A stretch of DNA of 64,000 bases from Massilia norwichensis (GTDB lineage Bacteria; Pseudomonadota; Gammaproteobacteria; Burkholderiales; Burkholderiaceae_D): the NCBI RefSeq assembly GCF_024753245.1, contig NZ_JANUGX010000007.1:1-64000 (forward strand). Direction: 5' to 3'. The notes under the pieces are model-generated. The model did no database searches, was not told the origin of the DNA, and worked only from the letters and a program-made list of their open reading frames with translations. Shown piece after piece: positions 44,095 through 54,567 of this stretch. The first letter of the stretch is position 1; each line of letters opens with the position of its first letter. A program made the position numbers and the translations under genes.

Positions 44095-44652
44095 CTACTC
44101 GGCCGCTAGGGCGGCGATCGCGGCCTTCAGGCGGGTGTCGCCGGCCGGGATCTCGCCCACGCTACGCCAGCGCGCGCGGCCCTGGCGGTCGATCAGGATG
44201 GTGGTCGGCATCACGCCCGCGGTCCACTGCTTGAACATCTCGCCGCTGCGGTCGCGCAGCAGCGGGTAGGCGAAGGGGTGGGCGCTCGAAAAGCGCTCGA
44301 TGCTGTCGAGCGGCTCCTTGTAGTTGACGCCGACCACGGCCACCTGGTCCGGCGCCTGGCGCGCCAGCGCGTTCAGCACCGGCAGCTCGTCCACGCACGG
44401 GCCGCACCAGCTGGCCCAGAAATTCACTACCACCACCTTGCCGCGCAGCTGGCTCAGGTCCCAGGCCTTGCCGTCGAGCGCCGTCAGGCGCAGCGGCGGC
44501 GTCGCCTGCTTCGCCGGCCAGGGCCGCAGCGCGGCATCGTCGGCAGTGCCGGCACTGGCCGAGACGGCGCCCAGCAGGCAGGCGGCCGGGAGGAGACGCT
44601 GGAGGGAGCGGAGCTGCATCGGCAAAGGAGCGGGTGGCATCGAGCCCCGCAT
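44095..44652 (-). CDS. TlpA/ResA-family periplasmic thioredoxin
   Basis: About 185 residues with a hydrophobic N-terminal signal (LQRLLPAACLLGAVSASA). The thioredoxin active site is WCGPC in VVVNFWASWCGPCVDELP, with the cis-Pro in MPTTILID. It would reduce disulfides in the periplasm, for instance for cytochrome c or metal-carrying cysteine proteins; proximity to MerP suggests keeping its Cys pair reduced, which is inference. Start uncertain among ATGs at 44652, 44640 and 44619; the frame to 44724 enters the promoter of the divergent pump gene. Confidence 0.87.
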   Translation of the reverse strand: MRGSMPPAPLPMQLRSLQRLLPAACLLGAVSASAGTADDAALRPWPAKQATPPLRLTALDGKAWDLSQLRGKVVVVNFWASWCGPCVDELPVLNALARQAPDQVAVVGVNYKEPLDSIERFSSAHPFAYPLLRDRSGEMFKQWTAGVMPTTILIDRQGRARWRSVGEIPAGDTRLKAAIAALAAE

Positions 44653-44733
44653 GATACCAGACTGTCGTTGCCTGCGCCCGGCCGCCGCCGGCTGGCACTG
44701 GCCTACGCGACCGCTTTTGTTCATAATTGACCG

Positions 44734-45066
44734 ATGAATAACTGGATTTGCCTGGCGATCGCCATCCTCGCCGAAACCGTCGCCACCACGGCCCTCAAGG
44801 CCAGCGCCGGCTTCACCCGCCCCTGGCCCTCGCTGCTGGTGGTGGGCGGCTACGGCATCGCCTTCTATATGCTGGCGCTGACGCTGCGTTCAATACCGCT
44901 GGGCGTGGCCTATGCGGTGTGGTCGGGCGTGGGCATCGTCCTGATCACGCTGGCCGGCTGGCTGCTGTACGGGCAGAAGCTCGATGCCGGGGCGCTGGCG
45001 GGAATTGCGCTGATCGTCGCTGGGGTGATCGTGATGAATCTGTTCTCGAAGACGGCCGGACACTGA
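44734..45066 (+). CDS. Small multidrug resistance efflux protein (EmrE-like)
   Basis: A 110-residue, four-helix SMR protein. E14 ([11 protein letters not shown]), Y40, Y60 and W63 ([10 protein letters not shown]) are at EmrE numbering and complete, so it should be a proton/cation antiporter for quaternary ammonium or aromatic cations. SugE/Gdx proteins have different helix-1 signatures. It is a single gene with no regulator. Confidence 0.9.
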   Translation: MNNWICLAIAILAETVATTALKASAGFTRPWPSLLVVGGYGIAFYMLALTLRSIPLGVAYAVWSGVGIVLITLAGWLLYGQKLDAGALAGIALIVAGVIVMNLFSKTAGH

Positions 45067-45132
45067 TTTCAAACGTGCAACCGCAGAGCCCACGCTGCGG
45101 TATTCTCGTCGGCAAAAATCGAGGAGACCTCC

Positions 45133-46962
45133 ATGCCGACCTGCCGCCCGCTCGCCGCCCTTTCGCTGCTGCTGCCGCTGCTTGCCAACGCTGCCGCACC
45201 GGATAGCGCTGCCACCCGCGCCTACCACAACCCGCTGCCGGTGCGCCTGGCCAGCGGCGAACTGGCCCAGAACTGCGCCGACCCGGCCGTGCTGCGCGAC
45301 CCGCGCACAGGTGGAGCAAAAGGCGCCCCCACCTGGTACCTGTACTGCACCAGCGACCCGGTCAGCAAGCGCGAACGCGACCCGCAAGGCAAGGACGGCG
45401 GCTGGCATTTCCGCATGATCCCGATCTACCGCTCCACCGACCTGGTGCACTGGGACTTCGTGGCCGACGCCTTCACGGACCGCCCGGCCGGGCTGGCCGC
45501 GCCGACCTCGGGCCTGTGGGCACCGGAACCGGAATACCTGAACGGCCGCTACTACCTCTACTTCACCGTCACCGACGTGGTGGACGAGCACAGCCCGGAA
45601 AAGGGCTGCGGCAACGACAGCGCGATCGGTGTGGCGACTTCGGATTCGCCCACCGGCCCCTGGCGCGCGAGCACGACCCCGGTGGTCATGCCGCGCCGTG
45701 CCAAGGCTGGCTGCAACTTCCACTGGACCTTCGATCCCAAGGTGATCGAGACCGACGGTCGCAAGTATCTCTACTACGGCAGCTACGGCGGCGGCATCTT
45801 CGTGACCAGGCTGAGCGCGGACGGCCTGCGCGCGGAAGGGCAGGCCAGGATGGTCGGCGCGCCCGGCCGCTACGAAGGCGCGGAAGTCAAATTCCACGAC
45901 GGCTGGTGGTATATGTTCGCCTCCGCCACCGACTGCTGCGCCGGCCCGCTGACCGGCTACGCGGTGTTCACCGGCCGCGCACGCACGCCGGAAGGCCCCT
46001 TCCTCGACCGCTGGGGCAACGACATGGCGAAAGGACGCTCGGGCGGCACGCCGCTGCTGCTCCAGAACGGCAACCGCTGGATCGGCGTCGGCCACAACAC
46101 CGTGTTCACGGACGCCGCCGGCCAGTGGTGGACCATCTACCATGGCATCGATCAGGCCGAGCCCTTCTTCAGCGCCAAGGACAAGCTGACCCGCCGCCTG
46201 GCGCTGCTCGACCGTATCGACTGGGTCGACGGCTGGCCGGTGGCGGGCGGCGGACGGGCGCCGACCGACCAGGCGATGGCGGCACCGATCGTCGTCGAGG
46301 GTGCGGCGCCGGACGCGCATCCGCTCGCGGTCCAGGTGGCCCCGCGCGTAAAACCGCTGTGGCAGGACGGGTTCAAGGGCCGCACGCTGGAGCGCCGCTG
46401 GACCTGGCTGCGTCCGCGCGACAAGGGCGAGTGGTCGCTGGGCAGGGAAGGGCTGGTGCTGGCCACCCAGGACGCCGACCTCTACGTCGACCGCAATACG
46501 GCCAGCGTCTTGCAGACGGCGCTGCCGAAGGGGGATGTCCGGATCGAAGCCGAGATCCGGCTGGATGCCCCCGAGGACTGCTGCGCCACCGCGGTGCAGG
46601 CGGGCCTGGTGGTCATGCGTGACGATGACAATTACGTCAAGCTGGTCGAAATGGCACGCGAAGGCCTGCGCCAGGTCGAGTTCGCGAAAGAGATGGCGCC
46701 GGTCGAGGAATATTATCCGCGCTACGGCAACACGCTGGCCGGCACGCCGGGCGCTACCACCTGGCTGCGCCTCGATGTCCACCGGGATGGGGGGCAGGAG
46801 CGTTATACGGCGTATTCGAGCCAGGACGGACGCAACTGGGTCGGCGGCGGCACCTGGACCCACCGGCTCGGCCCGGATGCGCGCCTGGGACTCGTGGCGA
46901 TGGGTGGCGCGGGACGGCGCGCCAGCTTCGTCCGGGTCAGCGTCGGCAGCTTGTCGCCTTAA
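45133..46962 (+). CDS. GH43 glycoside hydrolase with C-terminal DUF1349-type domain, exported
   Basis: A 609-residue enzyme with a Sec signal peptide (residues 1-21). The five-bladed propeller of GH43 starts near residue 30 (NCADPAVLRD, catalytic base Asp) and has the GLWAPEPEYLNGRYYLYF strand and TFDPKVIETDGRKYLYYGSYGG. A lectin-like beta domain follows (about 410-609; LWQDGFKGRTLERRWTW, VRIEAEIRLD), as in beta-xylosidase-type fusions. Likely an arabinofuranosidase or arabinanase/xylosidase. RBS is GAGGAGACCTCC. It opens the second glycan locus. Confidence 0.87.
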   Translation: MPTCRPLAALSLLLPLLANAAAPDSAATRAYHNPLPVRLASGELAQNCADPAVLRDPRTGGAKGAPTWYLYCTSDPVSKRERDPQGKDGGWHFRMIPIYRSTDLVHWDFVADAFTDRPAGLAAPTSGLWAPEPEYLNGRYYLYFTVTDVVDEHSPEKGCGNDSAIGVATSDSPTGPWRASTTPVVMPRRAKAGCNFHWTFDPKVIETDGRKYLYYGSYGGGIFVTRLSADGLRAEGQARMVGAPGRYEGAEVKFHDGWWYMFASATDCCAGPLTGYAVFTGRARTPEGPFLDRWGNDMAKGRSGGTPLLLQNGNRWIGVGHNTVFTDAAGQWWTIYHGIDQAEPFFSAKDKLTRRLALLDRIDWVDGWPVAGGGRAPTDQAMAAPIVVEGAAPDAHPLAVQVAPRVKPLWQDGFKGRTLERRWTWLRPRDKGEWSLGREGLVLATQDADLYVDRNTASVLQTALPKGDVRIEAEIRLDAPEDCCATAVQAGLVVMRDDDNYVKLVEMAREGLRQVEFAKEMAPVEEYYPRYGNTLAGTPGATTWLRLDVHRDGGQERYTAYSSQDGRNWVGGGTWTHRLGPDARLGLVAMGGAGRRASFVRVSVGSLSP

Positions 46963-46997
46963 AAACACAGCGTGTGCAAGCCTTTGTAACGGTGTAC

Positions 46998-47034
46998 GAA
47001 AGCGCTTGATTTCGGGGACGGCGGGCCATTAAAT
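46998..47034 (+). promoter_or_regulatory. Promoter with overlapping LacI-type half-palindrome before GH2
   Basis: TTGATT (47006-47011), 17-base spacer, TTAAAT (47029-47034). The palindrome AAGCGCTT (47000-47007), within GAAAGCGCTTGA, overlaps the -35 box. The motif resembles other LacI-family operators and could be read by the repressor encoded at 53405. Confidence 0.45.
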
Positions 47035-47069
47035 AGGCTGCATAAGAACGAACACCCCTGGAGTACATC

Positions 47070-49124
47070 GTGGAATATCCCCGCCCCCAATTGCGGCGCG
47101 CGACCTGGCGTAGCCTGGATGGCCCATGGCAGGCCATGCTCGACGACCTGGCCGCCTGTGCCGACCCATCCGAAGTCACATGGGACCGCACCATCGTGGT
47201 GCCTTACCCGCCCGAAGCCCGCGCGAGCGGCCTGCACGACCGCGGCTATCGGCGCCGCGTCTGGTACAAGCGCCAGATCCAGCTCGACCCGTCGATGGCG
47301 CCCTCGCGCGACGAGCGCCTGATGCTGCACTTCGGCGCCGTCAACTACCGCGCCCGGGTCTGGGTCAACGGCCGTTTCGCGGTCGAGCACCGCGGCGGCC
47401 ACAGCCCGTTCTCGATCGACGTCAGCCGCCACCTGGACGGCTCGCTGCTCGAGGTCGTGGTGCAGGCCGAGGACGATCCGCAGGACATGCACAAGGCGCG
47501 CGGCAAGATGGACTGGGAGCCGGAACCGCACAAGATCTGGTATCCGCGCACCAGCGGCATCTGGCGCACGGTGTGGATCGAGAAGGTGCCGCGTGCCCAC
47601 GTCAGCCAGCTGCGCTGGACCGCCGACGTCGCCGCCTGGCAGATCCGCCTCGACGCCGACATCGCCCACGTGCCCGAGGGCGGCATGGCCAACGTCACGC
47701 TCAAGCTCGGCGAAAAGCTGCTGGTGGCCGACCGCTGCCTGCTGACCGGGCCGCGCCTGTCGCGCATCTTCCAGCTGCCCGACCCCGGCATCGACGATGC
47801 GCGGGCGCTGTGGATGTGGAGCCCCGAGAGCCCGCAGCTGATCGAGGCCGAAATCGAAATCCGCGGCAGCGACGGCAACCTGATCGACAGCGTGCAGAGC
47901 TACACGGCGCTGCGCACGGTCTCGGTGGAGGGCGACCGCTTCGTGCTCAACAGCCGGCCCTATTTCCTGCGCATGGTGCTGGACCAGGGCTACTGGCCGG
48001 ACAGCCTGATGGTGGCTTCCAGCGACCAGCTGCGCCACGACGTCCTGCTGATCAAGCGGCTCGGCTTCAACGGCGTGCGCAAGCACCAGAAGTCCGAAGA
48101 TCCGCGCTGGCTCTACTGGTGCGACGTATTGGGCCTGTGTGTGTGGGGCGAGATGCCCTCGGCCTACGGCTTCTCCAGCGCCACCGTGCACGGCGTGATG
48201 GAGGAGTGGAAGGAGCTGGTCGAGCGCGACATCTCCCACCCCTGCATCGTGGCCTGGGTGCCGACCAACGAATCCTGGGGCGTGCCGGAGCTGATGAACG
48301 ACCGCCGCCAGGTCGACTTCGTGCGCGCGCTCTACCACATGACGCGGGCGCTGGACGGCACGCGGCCGGTGGTCGGCAACGACGGCTGGGAGATGCCCTG
48401 CGGCGACCTGGTCTGTGTGCACGACTACGAACAGGACCCGAAGGTGCTGATCGAACGCTACGGCAGCCGCGACGCCGTCGCCTACACGCTGCAGCACGTG
48501 CAGCCGGACCGCCGGCGCCTGGTCATCGACGGTTTCAGCGGGCTCGGCAAGCCCTTGTTCCTGTCCGAATTCGGCGGCATCGCCCTCAAGCAGTCGGGCG
48601 CGGAACCGGGCTGGGGCTATTCGGTGGCAAAGGATGGCAAGGAGCTGCTGGCGCGCTACCAGCAATTGATGACCGCCATCCACGCCTGCCGTCCGCTGTC
48701 CGGTTTCTGCTACACCCAGCTGACCGACACCTTCCTGGAAAAGAACGGCCTGCTGACCGAAGACCGCATCCCGAAGGCGCCGGTGGAGGCGATCGCCAGG
48801 GCCACCCGCGGGCCCGATGCCCAGCGCCACGACTGGCACCTCGACCCCCTCGGACACGAGAAGCGCTGGCTGGCGCGGCGCGGTCCGGATTTCCCGATAG
48901 AATGGACGCGCGTCGGAGAAATTGCAGAAGTGTTAGCCTATCCAGGTGAGCGCCAGGCCGTGGCCGGCGAGTCGGCCACGGCGGTACCGGGCGATCCGGG
49001 TCCGGACGGTCCGCCGGCGGGCCCGCCGATGGGTCCGCCATCGGGTCCGGTAAGCGGGCCCGGCGGGTTCGAACGCCGCAGCCGCGGCGGCGCGGGAACG
49101 CGCGTGCGGCGCAAGGTGGCCTGA
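47070..49124 (+). CDS. GH2 glycoside hydrolase with GPPx-repeat tail
   Basis: A 684-residue cytoplasmic GH2 enzyme starting at GTG (GGAG at 47061). Sandwich domain (about 1-180), immunoglobulin-like domain (180-285) and TIM barrel (285-600) carry the acid/base E401 in PTNESWG and nucleophile E500 in FLSEFGG. Substrate could be beta-galactoside, beta-glucuronide or beta-mannoside; the sequence does not decide. Residues 628-684 form a tail GDPGPDGPPAGPPMGPPSGP and then a Arg/Gly-rich end, unlike other GH2 enzymes. Confidence 0.9.
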   Translation: MEYPRPQLRRATWRSLDGPWQAMLDDLAACADPSEVTWDRTIVVPYPPEARASGLHDRGYRRRVWYKRQIQLDPSMAPSRDERLMLHFGAVNYRARVWVNGRFAVEHRGGHSPFSIDVSRHLDGSLLEVVVQAEDDPQDMHKARGKMDWEPEPHKIWYPRTSGIWRTVWIEKVPRAHVSQLRWTADVAAWQIRLDADIAHVPEGGMANVTLKLGEKLLVADRCLLTGPRLSRIFQLPDPGIDDARALWMWSPESPQLIEAEIEIRGSDGNLIDSVQSYTALRTVSVEGDRFVLNSRPYFLRMVLDQGYWPDSLMVASSDQLRHDVLLIKRLGFNGVRKHQKSEDPRWLYWCDVLGLCVWGEMPSAYGFSSATVHGVMEEWKELVERDISHPCIVAWVPTNESWGVPELMNDRRQVDFVRALYHMTRALDGTRPVVGNDGWEMPCGDLVCVHDYEQDPKVLIERYGSRDAVAYTLQHVQPDRRRLVIDGFSGLGKPLFLSEFGGIALKQSGAEPGWGYSVAKDGKELLARYQQLMTAIHACRPLSGFCYTQLTDTFLEKNGLLTEDRIPKAPVEAIARATRGPDAQRHDWHLDPLGHEKRWLARRGPDFPIEWTRVGEIAEVLAYPGERQAVAGESATAVPGDPGPDGPPAGPPMGPPSGPVSGPGGFERRSRGGAGTRVRRKVA

Positions 49125-49193
49125 CCCGGCAGCCAAGCTGTTAACACCAGGCGGCGGCGCTCCGACAGTACATAACAAAGAAATGGAGACGAC

Positions 49194-50495
49194 GTGGCGA
49201 GACGAGGATGGAGCCTCGCCGCCGCCGTCGCGCTGCTGGTGACGCTGGCCGCAGGGCCGGCACCGGCATGGGCGCAGGTTGAAGTCAGGATGTGGACGCT
49301 GCTCAGCGGCGGCGACGGTGCCCGCATGCGGGCCCTGGTCGACGACTTCAACGCCAGCCAGCGCGACGTGCGCGTGGTGAGCACGACCCTGAAATGGGGC
49401 GAACCGTTTTATACCAAGCTGATTACCTCTTCGGTGGTCGGGGCCGGGCCGGACCTGGCCACGGTCCATTTGTCGCGCCTGGTCAACCTGGCCGGCGGCG
49501 GCGTGCTGCGGCCGATCCTTGACGCCGAGCTGGCGTCCGTCGGCCTGAAGGGCGGCGACTACCTGCCGCGCCAGTGGGACAAATCCCGCTGGCAGGGAAG
49601 AACCTGGGCGGTGCCGCTGGACATGCACCCGCTGGTTCTCTACTACAACAAGACCCTGCTGAAACCCACCGGCCTGCTCGACGACGCCGGCAATCTGAAG
49701 CCCATCGAAGGCGTCGATGCGCTGACGAACGCCTTCCGCCTCGCCACCGAGGCCACGCATCGCCGTGGTCTCACCATGGAAAGCAGCCAGAGCTCGTTCG
49801 CGATCTGGCGCCTGTGGCTGTCGATGCTGGCCCAGCAGAACGTCGCCATCGTCCGCAACGGCCAGTACAGCTACGGCCCGGCGGGTGAGGCGACCCTGAC
49901 CCGCATCGCCGACTGGTTCCGCAAGGGCTATGCCCAGGCCGGCCTCGATTACCCGGCATCGACTTCGCAGTTCATGGGCGGCGGCGCCGCCTTCATGCTG
50001 AATGGGGTCTGGGAAGTGCCGGAATTGGTGCGCGCCTCGAAGGCCGGCACGCTCGGCTTCGAATACGGCATCGTACCGCTGCCGAAGATGTATGCGAACG
50101 CCAGCGCCTGGGCCGATTCGCACGCCTTCGCGATGCCGTCCAACGAGGGCCGTCCGCCGTCGCCGGAAAAGGTCAAGGCGATCCTGCAGTTCGTGGCCTA
50201 TGTCAGCAGGCACTCGATGGGCTGGGCCGAGGGCGGCCATATCCCGGCTTACCGCGCGGTGGCCGAGTCGCCGGAAGCGCTGGCGCTGCAGCCCAACGCG
50301 CAATATGCCGAGGCGGCGCACAACGTGGTCTACGATCCGGACGGCTGGTACATGGGCGCGGCCGGGCCGCTGGAAGCGATCGCCTCCAAGTTCCTGCCGG
50401 CGGCGCTGTACGGGTACATGACGCCGGCGCAGGCCATCCGGCGCTTCGAAACCGAGGGTGCGCGGCTGATCCGCAAGAACCCGCCGCGTTATTGA
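49194..50495 (+). CDS. Sugar ABC transporter substrate-binding protein (second set)
   Basis: A 433-residue family-1 solute-binding protein starting at GTG with ATGGAGACGAC upstream. Signal peptide runs to about residue 27 (AWA-QV). Mature start VEVRMWTLLSGGDGARMRALVDDFN is typical of oligosaccharide binders. It is the first gene of a four-gene ABC operon following GH2. Confidence 0.9.
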   Translation: MARRGWSLAAAVALLVTLAAGPAPAWAQVEVRMWTLLSGGDGARMRALVDDFNASQRDVRVVSTTLKWGEPFYTKLITSSVVGAGPDLATVHLSRLVNLAGGGVLRPILDAELASVGLKGGDYLPRQWDKSRWQGRTWAVPLDMHPLVLYYNKTLLKPTGLLDDAGNLKPIEGVDALTNAFRLATEATHRRGLTMESSQSSFAIWRLWLSMLAQQNVAIVRNGQYSYGPAGEATLTRIADWFRKGYAQAGLDYPASTSQFMGGGAAFMLNGVWEVPELVRASKAGTLGFEYGIVPLPKMYANASAWADSHAFAMPSNEGRPPSPEKVKAILQFVAYVSRHSMGWAEGGHIPAYRAVAESPEALALQPNAQYAEAAHNVVYDPDGWYMGAAGPLEAIASKFLPAALYGYMTPAQAIRRFETEGARLIRKNPPRY

Positions 50496-50506
50496 GGGGG
50501 AGAGCG

Positions 50507-51394
50507 ATGAAGCCGAACGACCTCGTTCTCCACAGCGCCCGCCGCGAAGGCTTGCCGGCGATGCTGCTGCTGGCGCCTTTCCTGATCGCCTTTCTGCTGT
50601 TCTTCCTGGTCCCGGCCGGCATCACCTTCTGGATGAGCCTGACCGAGAGCAGCCTGACCCGCACCAATGCCTTCGTCGGCCTGGCCAACTACCACACGCT
50701 GCTGAACGATCCCTCGTTCTGGGACTCGGTGTTGAACACCTTTTACTTTGCGCTGCTGACCGTGATCCCGCTGACCGCGCTGGGTCTGGTGATGGCGCTG
50801 CTGGTGAACCGTTTCGTCAAGGCCCAGGCCTGGCTGCAGGGCGTGTTCTTCCTGCCTTTCGTGCTGCCGATCTCGGTGATGACCTTGATTGCCGACTGGA
50901 TGCTGCAGCCGTCTTCGGGCGTGATCAACCACATCCTCGGCGGCCAGCGGCCCTGGCTGGCCGATCCCTACTGGGCGCTGCCGGCGGTGGCGATCGGCAC
51001 CGTCTGGTGGACGGTCGGCTTCAACATGCTGCTGTTCCTGGCCGGCCTGCGCAACATCCCGGCCGACCTGTACGAGGCGGCGGCGCTGGACGGGGCGCGC
51101 GGCTTCACCCTGTTCCGCAGCATTACCTGGCCGGCGCTGCGTCCGGTGGCGACCACGGCGCTGATCCTGCAGATCATCGCCTCGCTGAAGGTGTTCGGCC
51201 AGACCTATATCCTGACCTCGGGCGGCCCCTTCAATACCACCCGGGTCACGCTGCACTACATGTACGAAACCGCGTTCACGCAAAGCGATGCCGGCTATGC
51301 GGCGGCGATCGCGATGGCGTTTGTGACCATCGTGATCCTGCTGTCGGTGCTGCAGGCCGGCGTGGTGCGCTGGCTGGCAAGGAGAGACATATGA
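50507..51394 (+). CDS. Sugar ABC transporter permease (second set, MalF-like)
   Basis: A 295-residue six-helix permease. EAA loop DLYEAAALDGARGFTLFRSITWPALRP, about residues 189-215. GAGGGGGAGAG before ATG 50507 decides the start over 50492. It ends in the overlap ATGA with the partner permease. Confidence 0.92.
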   Translation: MKPNDLVLHSARREGLPAMLLLAPFLIAFLLFFLVPAGITFWMSLTESSLTRTNAFVGLANYHTLLNDPSFWDSVLNTFYFALLTVIPLTALGLVMALLVNRFVKAQAWLQGVFFLPFVLPISVMTLIADWMLQPSSGVINHILGGQRPWLADPYWALPAVAIGTVWWTVGFNMLLFLAGLRNIPADLYEAAALDGARGFTLFRSITWPALRPVATTALILQIIASLKVFGQTYILTSGGPFNTTRVTLHYMYETAFTQSDAGYAAAIAMAFVTIVILLSVLQAGVVRWLARRDI

Positions 51395-52224
51395 ACGGGC
51401 GTTCAAACGTCGGCTGGACCGTCATCGGCGTGATCGCGGCGGTGGTCCTTGCCGCCTTGTGGGCGGCGCCGCTGCTGTGGGCGCTGTCGACGGCGCTGCG
51501 CCCGGAGCTGGAAACCGTGTCCAGCGAATTCCACTGGCTGCCGCAGACCTGGACCCTGGACGCCTTCGCCAAGACCCTCGGTGCGGGCAACGTCCTGCGC
51601 TGGCTGTTCAACAGCTTCCTGGTGGCGCTGCTGGTGACGGTGGTGACGATGGCGATCAGCCTGCTGGCGGCCTACGCCTTTTCGCAGCTGCGCTTCCGTG
51701 GCCGGTCCATCCTGTTCGGGGTGGCGATGCTGGCCTTCCTGCTACCGTTCGAAGCGCTGCTGGTGCCGCTGTTCCGCACCATGAACCAGCTCGGCCTGAT
51801 CAACACCTACGCCGGCATCGTGCTGCCGCAGGTGGTGTCGCCGGTGGTGATCTATGTGTTCAAGCAGTTCTTCGACGAGATCCCGGCCGACTTCCGCGAA
51901 GCCGCGACCATGGACGGCGCCGGTCCGCTGCGCGTGCTGTGGAGCGTCTACCTGCCGATCTCGGGCAATATCGTGTGGGCGATGGCGATCGTGACCTTCA
52001 TCGCCGCCTGGAACAACTTCCTGTGGCCCTTCATCATCGTCACCTCGAACGACATGATGACGATCCCGCTCGGCCTGACCCAGACCTACGATGCCTTTGG
52101 CGTGCGCTACGCCCAGCTGATGGCCGCGGCCCTGCTGGGCGCGATGCCGGTGGCGCTGGCCTACATCGCCTTCCAGCGCCGGGTGACCCAGGGCTTCCTG
52201 GCAGCGAGCGGGCTCAAGGGATAA
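51391..52224 (+). CDS. Sugar ABC transporter permease (second set, MalG-like)
   Basis: A 277-residue six-helix permease overlapping the upstream permease by four bases. EAA loop DFREAATMDGAGPLRVLWSVYLPISGNI. Ends FLAASGLKG, the family's usual Lys-Gly tail. Confidence 0.92.
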   Translation: MNGRSNVGWTVIGVIAAVVLAALWAAPLLWALSTALRPELETVSSEFHWLPQTWTLDAFAKTLGAGNVLRWLFNSFLVALLVTVVTMAISLLAAYAFSQLRFRGRSILFGVAMLAFLLPFEALLVPLFRTMNQLGLINTYAGIVLPQVVSPVVIYVFKQFFDEIPADFREAATMDGAGPLRVLWSVYLPISGNIVWAMAIVTFIAAWNNFLWPFIIVTSNDMMTIPLGLTQTYDAFGVRYAQLMAAALLGAMPVALAYIAFQRRVTQGFLAASGLKG

Positions 52225-52251
52225 GCATTCGATAATAAGGAGAAACCGGAA

Positions 52252-53388
<1,137 letters not shown>

Positions 53389-53404
53389 GCAGGCGGGAGG
53401 CGCG

Positions 53405-54472
53405 ATGAACAGGCCGGTGCGCGGGCGCCGTCCGACCATGACCGACATCGCCAAGCTGGCCGGCGTGTCGCAGTCGACGGTGTCGCTGGTGATCAACCAC
53501 CTGAGCGGGGCCAAGGTGTCGCGCGCGACCCGCGAGACGGTGCTGCGCATCGCCCGCGAGCTCGGCTATCCGCTGGAGCGCCACCACGGCCGCCAGGACA
53601 ATCGCCCCGGCCAGCCCAGGCAAAGCCGCAACCTGATCGTGTATCTGACGGACGAGCTGACCACCAGCCCGCACGCGATGCAGACCATGGACGGCGCCAA
53701 GGACGGCGCCTGGGACCAGGACTGCCTGGTGGCGGCTTTCGCCACCCGCGGCGACCCGGAACAGGAGCAGGCGGTGCTGGCGGGCATGCTCGACCACCCG
53801 GCGCTGCTGGGCGTGATCTACGCCACCATCTTCACGCGCGCCGTGACGCTGCCGGCGGCGCTGGCCGGCGTGCCGACGGTGCTCCTCAACTGCCACGAAA
53901 TGAAGCACGGCGGCGAGCGCCCGCGCCCGGCGGTGGTGCCGGCCGAACAGCAGGGCGGCTACACGGCCACCATGCACCTGATCGCGAGCGGGCACCGGCG
54001 CATTGGCTTCATCAACGGCGAAGGCTGGATCGAGGCCGCCGGCGACCGCATGAAGGGCTACCGCCATGCGCTGGCGGACGCCGGTATCGTCTTCGATCCG
54101 GCGCTGGTGCGCGAGGGCGACTGGCAGGTGGACAGCGGCTACGCCCATGCGCTGTCGCTGCTGGACGCCCCGGACCGTCCCACCGCGCTGTTCTGCGCCA
54201 ACGACCTGATGGCGCTGGGCGCGCTGGACGCCGCGCGCGAACGCAAGCTGGCGGTGCCGCGCGAGCTGTCGGTGGTCGGCTACGACGACCAGGACCTGGC
54301 CCGCTACACCCATCCGCCCCTCACCACAGTGTTGCTACCAAACTACGAAATGGGCAGATGGGCAGCAGAAACTTTGATCACGCAAGCGCGTGGCGGACGC
54401 GTCGAGAACACCGTTTTCAAGAGTGAATGCCCGCTGGTGCTGCGCGATTCGGTGGCACCGCCGCTGTTGTAA
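53405..54472 (+). CDS. LacI-family repressor of the second glycan locus
   Basis: A 355-residue LacI-type regulator. HTH MTDIAKLAGVSQSTVSLVINHLSG; the usual hinge Leu-x-Leu motif is replaced by ERHHGRQDNRPGQP, so the hinge is unusual (no NxxARxL pattern). Effector domain ends VLRDSVAPPLL. GGCGGGAGGCGCG before ATG 53405 sets the start; it follows the ATPase by 16 bases and is probably in the same transcript, giving feedback control of import. Confidence 0.87.
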   Translation: MNRPVRGRRPTMTDIAKLAGVSQSTVSLVINHLSGAKVSRATRETVLRIARELGYPLERHHGRQDNRPGQPRQSRNLIVYLTDELTTSPHAMQTMDGAKDGAWDQDCLVAAFATRGDPEQEQAVLAGMLDHPALLGVIYATIFTRAVTLPAALAGVPTVLLNCHEMKHGGERPRPAVVPAEQQGGYTATMHLIASGHRRIGFINGEGWIEAAGDRMKGYRHALADAGIVFDPALVREGDWQVDSGYAHALSLLDAPDRPTALFCANDLMALGALDAARERKLAVPRELSVVGYDDQDLARYTHPPLTTVLLPNYEMGRWAAETLITQARGGRVENTVFKSECPLVLRDSVAPPLL

Positions 54473-54567
54473 ATTCCGGACAAAACCGGCTCAGGCGCGC
54501 GCCGCCGACTTGGGTTTTGCGTTAGCTTCCTGTTAAGAATTATTACTAATATTTTCAGGAGACTTGC

